DNA of 64,000 nucleotides. It comes from Betaproteobacteria bacterium Ga0077532 (lineage in GTDB: Bacteria; Pseudomonadota; Gammaproteobacteria; Burkholderiales; Ga0077523). Shown in pieces: positions 57,842-64,000 of the stretch. The notes under the pieces were generated by a model. That model did not search any database and was not told where the DNA came from. It worked only from the letters and a program-made list of their open reading frames with translations. Position 1 is the stretch's first letter, and every line of letters starts with the position of its first letter. The translations under genes and the position numbers were made by a program. The stretch is taken from positions 62,001 to 126,000 of the forward strand of contig LNEE01000051.1 of assembly GCA_001464895.1 (NCBI GenBank). Reading direction: 5' to 3'.

Positions 57842-57968
57842 GGGGGCGGCGGTGGAGTTCCAAGTGGTTTCGAATGGTGTTGGAAGATTCTCTTAGGCAC
57901 CTAGTTCCCGAGGGTTGGTCGATTCGAAGGCGTGATTCGGCGGTCTAAGTCAGCAGACAAATATGGCA

Positions 57969-58595
57969 TCAAGGTGGCGCACGGGGTCGCACCCGCTGAG
58001 CTTGCCAAGAGGCTAAGCCGGCCACGCACAAGAGCGCAATGCTGGTGGGCTCAGACACGACCCATACGCGCGAACTACCAACATACCGGGAAACGGAAAG
58101 CGGACTAGGATCAGAATACGTCGACCCCAAGAACGGAGCTTCGTCGAGCCCGCCCGAGAAGTAGTTATCTCCATAGTAGCTATCGTCAAAGACTATTCTG
58201 AATCCGAACCCGCGGTCAGAAGGGTCGCCATTTCCGATGACGAAATCGTATGAGGTTCCGCCATCATGTCTCCAGCGGCCAACTGCATTCGGCAGAGAAG
58301 AATCAAAGTGCAAAGCAGTCAATGTCGACATCGGATCGTCGGTCACGTGGATCGACCATCGCAACAGATTTCCTTCATCTCCGATTCGCACATCCTTGTC
58401 CATAGAGAACTCACCCAGGAATGCGCCTGCATATGGGTATGGAAAGCTCCCAACGTTCGCGAAAAAGTCTCCTGCAATTGAGTACCGAACCACTCCAGCC
58501 TGCGCAACGGCAACATGCGTGAGAGCGTAGGCGACGAGTACCATGATCCCTAAGCCCGGAGCAGACGCTCGTCGAAGAGCATTGACGATGTTCAT
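57969..58595 (-). CDS. PEP-CTERM sorting-domain exported protein
   Basis: 208 residues with signal peptide and a C-terminal tripartite sorting tag: SEPTSIALLCVAGLASWQAQRVRPR, i.e. a PEP-like motif, hydrophobic helix and basic tail, seen in substrates of exosortase (EpsH/XrtA). The mature part is Ser/Gly/Asp-rich and beta-like, with FGFRIVFDDSYYGDNYFSGG. Start at ATG 58595 with strong AAGGAGG; the track start at 58634 is longer. Coding GC content is visibly lower than that of the surrounding genes, suggesting recent acquisition. No exosortase or EPS genes are in the window. Confidence 0.82.
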   Translation of the reverse strand: MNIVNALRRASAPGLGIMVLVAYALTHVAVAQAGVVRYSIAGDFFANVGSFPYPYAGAFLGEFSMDKDVRIGDEGNLLRWSIHVTDDPMSTLTALHFDSSLPNAVGRWRHDGGTSYDFVIGNGDPSDRGFGFRIVFDDSYYGDNYFSGGLDEAPFLGSTYSDPSPLSVSRYVGSSRVWVVSEPTSIALLCVAGLASWQAQRVRPRAPP

Positions 58596-58938
58596 AGCAC
58601 CTCCTTTCTTTCCTGCAAACACCAGAAGTGACATCAGAGTGGCAATCGCATTTCAGGAAACCAGCGATGAGGAATCTATCGATTTGGCATGGTCGGGTTC
58701 ACCACACACGAAGGTGTTGAGCAAGATCAACACTTCTTACGAAACTGCGCCCGGAGTTAGTTCTCGATTCTGGTCTCCCCACGCTCCGTCGCCGCGGTGG
58801 CCGTAGTGGGGTCGGCGTAGTGGGGTCGGACCCACTCAACACGTTGACATCGCTCCTTTTTCTCTCTTGGAATGGCACTCTTTTCGGCTTGAAGAGCCAT
58901 TTTCGATCGCGTTCTCGCAGCCGTACGCGAAACCGTCT

Positions 58939-58997
58939 GTTCCGGTCGACACGCTTCCTCGCATCCATCGCTTTCGGGGCCATGGGCCCCTCCTACA
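58939..58997. repeat. REPIN-like element, copy C (right half)
   Basis: Only the loop end and right arm remain: TTCCGGTCGACACGCTTCC..., then CTTTCGGGGCCATGGGCC and CCTCCTACA. Its left arm is missing. Confidence 0.65.
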
Positions 58998-59039
58998 GGA
59001 ACCATCGCTCCGATCGCGGCTGGTGGATGCGGCACGATC

Positions 59040-59130
59040 TGTAGGAGCGGCCCATGGCCGCGAAAGCGATGGTTCCGGTCGAAGCGATTCCTTGCATCGA
59101 CCGCTTTCGAAGCGATGGCCCCCTCCGTCA
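59040..59130. repeat. REPIN-like inverted repeat, copy D
   Basis: Left arm TGTAGGAGCGGCCCATGGCC followed by GCGAAAGCG; right arm CGCTTTCGAAGCGATGGCCC is imperfect (a mutated core). The two arms flank the same GTTCCGGTCGAAGC loop as the other copies. Confidence 0.75.
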
Positions 59131-59357
59131 GAACCGTCGGCTCGATCACGTCGGGTGGATGCACCACGAATCTGGGGAAACGGGCACCCGACCTGACCCC
59201 ATCTGGGCTCGCCGCGGCGCGTTGGTAGTGGCGATGCGAATCCGAGCGCTGCACGGCGCTTTCTTCTTGCTTCGACCAGCGTCTCGCCCCTTCAGCCCTT
59301 GCATATCACTGCGCGGTGACTAGAATGAAGTCACCTCACAGTGACAAGGAGTTCACC

Positions 59358-60518
59358 ATGGACCGTCGCCGATTCATCCGTATCGCTGGCGGCGGGGTGA
59401 TCCTCGCTGCGGCGGCCGGGACAGCCGGCTGTTCCGCGACCATGCCGCCCGAGGCGGTGGCGCCTTGGCAGGGCCCCGGCAACGAACCCGACCTGCGCCG
59501 CTGGATCCTGAGCTACGCCATCCTGGCGCCGCATTCGCACAACCTGCAGTCCTGGGTGGTGGACCTGGGTGTACCGGGGCAGATCCTGCTGCGCTGCGAC
59601 CTGCAGCGCCTGCTGCCCGAGACCGACCCGTACTCGCGGCAGATCATGATGAGCCATGGCACCTTCATCGAACTGCTGGACATGGCCGCGCGCGAACGTG
59701 GCCAGCGCGCCGAGATCACGCTGTTCCCCGAAGGCGCCTTCGTGCATGACCGGCTGGACCAGCGACCGGTGGCCCTGATCCGCCTGGTGCCCGACGCCAG
59801 CGTGGCGAAGGACCCGCTGTTTGCGCAGATCCTCCAGCGCCATACCAACCGCGCCGCCTACGACCCGGCACGGCCGGTGGGCGCCGACGCCTGGAAGGCC
59901 ATGGCCGATGCGGCGAAGCCCTATCCGCTCGGCTTCGGCTTTGCCGATGCGGACCAGCCCGAGCTGCTGGCCCATTATCGGGCCGTGGCCGCCGAGGCAT
60001 GGCGCATCGAGATGGTGACGCCGCGCACGATCCTGGAGTCCTACAAGGTGCTGCGTGTCGGTCCGAAGGAAGTGGCGCAGCATCGTGACGGGCTGACGCT
60101 GCTCGACCCGACCGTGGTGTGGATGGCGCGTCTGGGCCTGTTCGACCGCAGCCAGGCGCCAGGCCCGGACGACTACGCCACCACCAGCCAGATCAAGGAC
60201 TTCAGCGAGAAGCTCGCCTCCACGCCGGGCTTCCTGTGGATGGTGAGCGACGACAATGACCGCGTCACGCAGGTGAACGCCGGCCGTGCCTTTGCGCGGG
60301 TGCAACTGGCGGCCACCGCCAGGGGCGTGGTGATGCAGCCGCTGCAGCAGGCGCTGCAGGAATACCCCGAACAGGCCGTACCGCATGCGCAGATCCGTCG
60401 CCTGCTCGGTGCCGATGCACCCGGCCAGACGGTGCAGATGTGGGCGCGCGTCGGCCACGCACCGCCCGCCCCACCGGCGCCGCGGCGCGGCATCGACGCG
60501 CACATCGTGCGGACATGA
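59358..60518 (+). CDS. Tat-exported nitroreductase-like (Acg family) FMN-binding protein
   Basis: 386 residues. Twin-arginine signal MDRRRFIRIAGGGVILAAAAG, then AGC, which may be a lipobox. The body (LRRWILSYAILAPHSHNLQSWVVD, VALIRLVPDASVA, RVQLAATARGVVMQPLQQALQ) matches the nitroreductase/Acg family seen in mycobacteria and some proteobacteria, where a periplasmic FMN protein has been proposed to sequester or reduce nitro compounds. Start ATG 59358 (AAGGAG upstream), not the longer track start. Overlaps tetR by 4 nt (ATGA). Confidence 0.85.
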   Translation: MDRRRFIRIAGGGVILAAAAGTAGCSATMPPEAVAPWQGPGNEPDLRRWILSYAILAPHSHNLQSWVVDLGVPGQILLRCDLQRLLPETDPYSRQIMMSHGTFIELLDMAARERGQRAEITLFPEGAFVHDRLDQRPVALIRLVPDASVAKDPLFAQILQRHTNRAAYDPARPVGADAWKAMADAAKPYPLGFGFADADQPELLAHYRAVAAEAWRIEMVTPRTILESYKVLRVGPKEVAQHRDGLTLLDPTVVWMARLGLFDRSQAPGPDDYATTSQIKDFSEKLASTPGFLWMVSDDNDRVTQVNAGRAFARVQLAATARGVVMQPLQQALQEYPEQAVPHAQIRRLLGADAPGQTVQMWARVGHAPPAPPAPRRGIDAHIVRT

Positions 60519-61168
60519 AGGCGACCGCACCAGCACGGCAGCGCGACCGCGCGGCCACCGAAGAACGCATCGTGGCCGCAGTGGGCGTGGTGCTGGCGCG
60601 CGACGGGTTCGGCGCGCTCGGCATCAACGCCATCGCGCGCGAGGCCGGGGTCGACAAGGTGCTGATCTACCGCTACTTCGGTGGCCTGCCGGAACTGCTG
60701 CAGCGTTGGGGATCGAGCGGCCGGTTCTGGCCCAGCGTGCAGGAACTGCTGGGCGACGATGACGATGCCGTGCGCGCCCTGCCACTGCCGCAACGCTATG
60801 CGCTGTTCTTCGACCGCTTCATCGACGCGCTGCGCGCCCGGCCTCTCACGGTGGAGATCCTCGCGGCCGAGGTCGTCGAGCGCAACGAGCTGACGGCGAT
60901 CCTCGAGGCCGAACGCGAGCAATGGGGCTTCCAGGCCGAGGCGCTGTTCGGCGGCGCCGACTTCGAGCGCATGCCGCAGTTGCGCGGCATCACACTGCTG
61001 CTCGTCGCCGGTGTGCAGTACCTGCTGGTGCGTTCGCGCAAGATCCGCATCTTCGGCGGCATCGACCTGCAGAGCGACGCCGGCTGGGCCGCTCTCAAGG
61101 CCTCGGTGGCCGCCATGGCGCTGCCCATGCTCGGCGCCGTGGTAGTTGCCACGGGCGGCGAGCGTTGA
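60515..61168 (+). CDS. TetR/AcrR family transcriptional regulator
   Basis: 217 residues. HTH: RDGFGALGINAIAREAGVDKVLIYRYFGGLPELLQ, standard TetR. The ATG overlaps the nitroreductase stop as ATGA, so the regulator is co-translated with its probable target, a usual feedback arrangement. The track start at 60440 lies inside the upstream gene. Ligand unknown, perhaps a nitroaromatic. Confidence 0.88.
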   Translation: MKATAPARQRDRAATEERIVAAVGVVLARDGFGALGINAIAREAGVDKVLIYRYFGGLPELLQRWGSSGRFWPSVQELLGDDDDAVRALPLPQRYALFFDRFIDALRARPLTVEILAAEVVERNELTAILEAEREQWGFQAEALFGGADFERMPQLRGITLLLVAGVQYLLVRSRKIRIFGGIDLQSDAGWAALKASVAAMALPMLGAVVVATGGER

Positions 61169-61641
61169 GCCGCCACGCTGACCGCCAACGATATCGCGCT
61201 GGAGATTCGAAGCTACGCAGCACTCCGATGACGCTCGCCGGTCCTGCCGAGAAGGGCCGTCGCCTTCTGCTTTGACACCATCTCCGATCGCGTTCTGGCA
61301 ACGCTTTTCTGTAGGAGCGGCCCATGGCCGCGAGAGCATTGGTTCCGGTCGAAGCGTTTCCGTGCATCGACCGCTTTCGGGGCCATGGGCCCCTCCTACA
61401 CGAACCGTCGCTTCGGTCATGCTCGGTGGATGCGCCCCACCCACGGCATGCCTCTCACGCGGTGACGCGCCATCCCGGTGCGCCCGACGCATTCGCTGCC
61501 CGCGATCGTGCGGACATTCGCCAGGCAGAGCCTCGCTCTCGCTCCTGCGCCAGCTGAGCCAATGGCTGTCCCTCCCTGGAACGTCCCGTGCACCGCACAC
61601 CCCACGCCAACGCGGGGCCACACCCGCGGCGAGGAGCGTCC
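61169..61641. other. Intergenic region before the MASE1 kinase
   Basis: 473 bp holding REPIN copy E and no gene. Downstream of the repeat the sequence is coding-like in the kinase frame from 61588, but the start is placed later. No terminator of the tetR gene was recognised; the repeat itself may act as one. Confidence 0.45.
61310..61400. repeat. REPIN-like inverted repeat, copy E (best preserved)
   Basis: Left arm TGTAGGAGCGGCCCATGGCC then GCGAGAGC; right arm CCGCTTTCGGGGCCATGGGC then CCCTCCTACA. The right arm, reversed and complemented, matches the left at about 27 of 30 positions, and the loop is GGTTCCGGTCGAAGCGTTTCC-like. This is the clearest copy in the window. Confidence 0.85.
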
Positions 61642-63732
61642 GTGATCCCTTCCGCATTACCCCTGCCACCGGCGTCAGCCGGGGCTCAGAGCTACGACTT
61701 GCGCCGGCTCTCCTGGCAGATCGCGCTCTTCGCGCTCGTCTACGGTCTCACCGCGCAGATCGGACTGCACTACTCGAGCACCGCGAGCAACGTCACGTTG
61801 ATCTGGCCGCCGTCCGGGCTCGCGCTCTTCGTCGTGCTGCGGTTCGGCTGGAGACTCTGGCCCGGGATCGTGCTGGGCGATCTCCTCGGCAACGCCGGCA
61901 CGGGTGCTCCGCTCGCCGCGGTGCTCGGCATCTCCGTCGGCAACATCGTCGAGACGCTTGCGGTGGCGATGCTGCTCGTGCGGTTCTGCGGCTTCCACCC
62001 GGGGCTCGACCGCGCGCGCGACGTCCTGGCGCTGCTCGTGGTCGGCAGCGGCGGTGCGCTGCTGAGCGCCATCTTCGGACCCACCAGCCTCGCGCTGGCC
62101 GGCGCCTTCGATCCACCGCTCTTCGGAACCGTCTTCCTGCAGTGGGTGATGGGCGACGCCACCGGGGTGATCGTGTTCTGCCCGCTCCTGCTCGCCTGGA
62201 CGGGATGGCGCCCGAGCCGGCCCGCGTCCGCCGTAGCTGCGGAAGCGGCGGTGCTCATGATCACGCTGCTGGTCGTCTGCGAGGCCGTCTTCGGCGGGCT
62301 CGGGCTCATCCGCTCGGGCTACTACCCGGCCGCGCTCGCGCTCTTTCCGCTCGCCGTATGGGCGGCCCTGCGGTTCGGGCTGCGCGGCGCGACGGCTGTC
62401 ACGCTCGTCGTGTCGATCGCTGCGGTCTGGGGCACGGTGGACGGTCGTGGGCCGTTCGTCGAAGCGACGGGATTCGACAGCCTCGTGCGGTGGTGGGTCT
62501 TCGCGAACGTGATCACCGTGACCAGCCTTCTGCTCGCCGCATCGCGCGCGGAACGTCATCGGGCCGAAGCCGATCTGGCCGCGCAGCGGGATTTCGTCTC
62601 CGCCATCCTCGACGTGCAGGGCGCCCTCGTGGCTGTGCTCGACGGCGACGGATCGGTGCTCCGCGCCAACCGCGCCTTCGAGGGGCTCACCGGATTCACC
62701 GCCGAGGAGATCCGCGGACGCCGGTTCTGCGAGCTGTTCGTCGCCCCGCACGAGCGCGACAAGGTGGAGGGCCATCTCGAGATGCTGCGGCTCGGATTGT
62801 CGCAGCGCGTGCGCTACGACGCCGGCCTGCCGCGTCGCCAGGGTGACCCTCTGCTCGTGTCGTGGTCGAACACGGCACTGCGCGCCGGACGCCGCCAACT
62901 CTCGCACGTGATCCTCACGGGCATCGACATCACCGAGCGGACCCAGGCCACCTCTGCCTTGCGCGCGGCACGCCACGATCTCGAGCGACGGGTTCGCGAG
63001 CGCACCTGCGAGCTGGCGGCAACGAACGCAGAGCTGGAAGCCGAGATCAGCGAGCGCCGCCGACTGGAGCAGGCCATCATCGAGGTCGCGGAGCACGAGC
63101 AGATGCGGATCGGCCAGGAACTGCACGACGGCCTCGGCCAGCAGCTCACCGCCGTCGCATTCATCGCCGAGGTTCTGGCGCGCAAGCTCTCCGCGCGCGC
63201 GATCCCCGAGACGGCCGACGCCGCGCGGATCGAGCAACTGGTGAGCGCGGCGGTTTCGCAGACGAGACAACTCGCGCGCGGCCTCGCCCCGGTGGACCTC
63301 GACGCGGAAGGTCTGATGGCGGCCCTCGAGGATCTCGCCACCACCGTGCGCGACGTGTTCGGCATCGACTGCCACTTCCACTGCGCCGCGCGGGTGCCAG
63401 TGCACGACAGCGCGCTGGCCATCAACCTCTATCGCATCGCCCAGGAGGCCGTGACGAACGCCGCGAAGCACGCGGCCGCGCGCCACCTGCTCATCGAGCT
63501 CGCCCATCGCGAAGGACGCCTCGCACTCACCGTGACGGACGACGGTCGCGGCCTCGACGTCACGCGCGCAGCCGGAGACGGCATGGGCCTGCGGATCATG
63601 CGGCACCGCGCCCATGTGATCGGCGCGGGGCTCGCCATCGAAAGCACGCCGGGATCCGGCGTCTCGGTGCGCGTCACACTCCCGCTCGCGGCCCCGGCGC
63701 CGCATGCGATGCCGGAGACCGCGGATGCCTGA
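61642..63732 (+). CDS. MASE1-PAS sensor histidine kinase (HisKA_3/NarX type)
   Basis: Membrane sensor kinase of about 696 residues. MASE1 sensor with eight or so membrane helices (residues about 15-290, LWPGIVLGDLLGNAG, LLVVGSGGALLSAIFG), PAS (about 310-430), coiled coil, HisKA_3 with H-box HEQMRIGQELHDGLGQQLTAV, N-box EAVTNAAKHA and G-box DDGRGLD. The GTG at 61642 has GAGGAG 5 nt before and is preferred to the track GTG at 61588. It overlaps the downstream response regulator by 8 bp: a two-component pair, probably for sensing an intracellular or membrane-soluble signal. Confidence 0.88.
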   Translation: MIPSALPLPPASAGAQSYDLRRLSWQIALFALVYGLTAQIGLHYSSTASNVTLIWPPSGLALFVVLRFGWRLWPGIVLGDLLGNAGTGAPLAAVLGISVGNIVETLAVAMLLVRFCGFHPGLDRARDVLALLVVGSGGALLSAIFGPTSLALAGAFDPPLFGTVFLQWVMGDATGVIVFCPLLLAWTGWRPSRPASAVAAEAAVLMITLLVVCEAVFGGLGLIRSGYYPAALALFPLAVWAALRFGLRGATAVTLVVSIAAVWGTVDGRGPFVEATGFDSLVRWWVFANVITVTSLLLAASRAERHRAEADLAAQRDFVSAILDVQGALVAVLDGDGSVLRANRAFEGLTGFTAEEIRGRRFCELFVAPHERDKVEGHLEMLRLGLSQRVRYDAGLPRRQGDPLLVSWSNTALRAGRRQLSHVILTGIDITERTQATSALRAARHDLERRVRERTCELAATNAELEAEISERRRLEQAIIEVAEHEQMRIGQELHDGLGQQLTAVAFIAEVLARKLSARAIPETADAARIEQLVSAAVSQTRQLARGLAPVDLDAEGLMAALEDLATTVRDVFGIDCHFHCAARVPVHDSALAINLYRIAQEAVTNAAKHAAARHLLIELAHREGRLALTVTDDGRGLDVTRAAGDGMGLRIMRHRAHVIGAGLAIESTPGSGVSVRVTLPLAAPAPHAMPETADA

Positions 63733-64000
63733 CAGCCGCGTCCTGGTCGTCGACGACCACCCCATCCTCCGCCACGGCATCGCTGAGCTGGTGCAGCACG
63801 AACCCGGCTTCGAAGTGTGCGCCGAGGCCGGCAATGCCACCGAGGCGCTGGAGCAGCTCGCCCGCCATCCGATCGACCTCGCGATCGTGGACCTCTCGCT
63901 CGCCGGCCTGTCGGGTATCGACCTGTTGAAGACGCTCCGCACGAAGCATCCGGCGGTGCGTACCCTCGTGATGTCGATGCACGACGAGACTCTCTACGCC
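63725..64000 (+). CDS. NarL/FixJ-family response regulator, 3' partial
   Basis: Receiver domain of a LuxR-type regulator; the right edge cuts it after 92 codons, which is why the ORF track omits it. Visible: VLVVDDHPILRHG with paired Asp at 10-11, phosphorylation Asp at about 56 in LAIVDLSLAG, and LVMSMHDETLYA. The ATG starts 8 bp before the kinase stop, so the two are co-translated. The DNA-binding HTH lies outside the window. Confidence 0.9.
   Translation, partial: MPDSRVLVVDDHPILRHGIAELVQHEPGFEVCAEAGNATEALEQLARHPIDLAIVDLSLAGLSGIDLLKTLRTKHPAVRTLVMSMHDETLYA

Larger units (their letters stand above)
58596..59357. other. Non-coding region with degenerate repeats
   Basis: 762 bp without a supportable gene. 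It contains a 13-bp direct repeat GTAGTGGGGTCGG (58803-58815 and 58817-58829), an inverted counterpart near 59190 (GACCTGACCCCATCT), and two REPIN-like copies. The TGGGGTC motif is often seen next to REP-associated (RAYT) transposons, but no transposase reading frame is present. Confidence 0.5.

Noticed and set aside
58596-59315. Possible insertion sequence
   Set aside because: Degenerate repeats are present but no transposase reading frame or clean terminal inverted repeats with target duplication.
61675-63942. 755-codon minus-strand ORF over the MASE1 kinase
   Set aside because: Shadow of the kinase and regulator pair, extremely rich in Arg, His and Glu.

Overview
The window is GC-rich, densely coded chromosomal DNA that reads as a betaproteobacterium (Burkholderiales/Rhodocyclales-like). 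Supporting this are PhaA/BktB-type thiolases with a phasin, a Bug-type solute receptor, a DUF1631 protein, the rsmI-lpoA-yraN-diaA-dolP block, a BoxR-regulated aerobic benzoyl-CoA pathway, and a bchE-bchJ bacteriochlorophyll pair. No rRNA, tRNA, CRISPR array, phage or intact transposase was seen. The taxonomic statement is inference from gene content.

Layout: 0-5.7 kb holds two thiolases, a PAS/GGDEF/EAL protein and a phasin behind a strong sigma70-like promoter (polyhydroxybutyrate and c-di-GMP). 5.8-17.7 kb is mostly housekeeping: pgi, an orphan Hpt protein, orn, an M48 membrane protease, phhB, a very large DUF1631 protein preceded by a recognisable c-di-GMP-I (GEMM) riboswitch, aroG, rsgA and a CobD/CbiB-family membrane protein. 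17.9-20.9 kb is a minus-strand operon of Bug receptor, CaiB-type CoA-transferase and RraA-like protein. 21-24.3 kb is a second, membrane-bound PAS/GGDEF/EAL protein. 24.3-26.8 kb has a TetR operon with two exported proteins. 26.8-29.8 kb is a crotonase plus two acyl-CoA dehydrogenases. 30-32 kb is an RhlE-like helicase.

33.3-35.7 kb carries bchE and bchJ. The leader upstream of bchE contains two tandem TGT-N12-ACA (PpsR/CrtJ-type) sites and an overlapping FNR-like box, so this looks like a genuine oxygen/redox-controlled photosynthesis promoter, although no other photosynthesis genes are in the window. 35.8-43 kb is accessory envelope material: an OB-fold stress protein, a lipoprotein, a phospholipase D/cardiolipin synthase-like lipoprotein, an exported protein, a DUF1445 hydro-lyase and an SBP-PAS histidine kinase. 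43.8-52 kb holds a DUF1015 protein, MscS, a CDF transporter, pyrC, rsmI, lpoA, yraN, diaA and dolP.

52.2-57.8 kb is boxR-boxC-boxB-boxA for aerobic benzoyl-CoA epoxidation and ring cleavage; both boxR and boxC have a TGCA-N6-TGCA element that is the likely BoxR operator. 57.9-64 kb is more mosaic: a lower-GC PEP-CTERM protein, REPIN-like dispersed inverted repeats, a Tat-exported nitroreductase-like protein with its own TetR regulator, and a MASE1 histidine kinase overlapping a NarL-type response regulator cut by the right edge.

The main themes are c-di-GMP signalling (two GGDEF-EAL proteins with intact motifs plus a riboswitch), aromatic/acyl-CoA catabolism linked to polyhydroxybutyrate, and anaerobic bacteriochlorophyll synthesis under what appears to be dual FNR/PpsR control.
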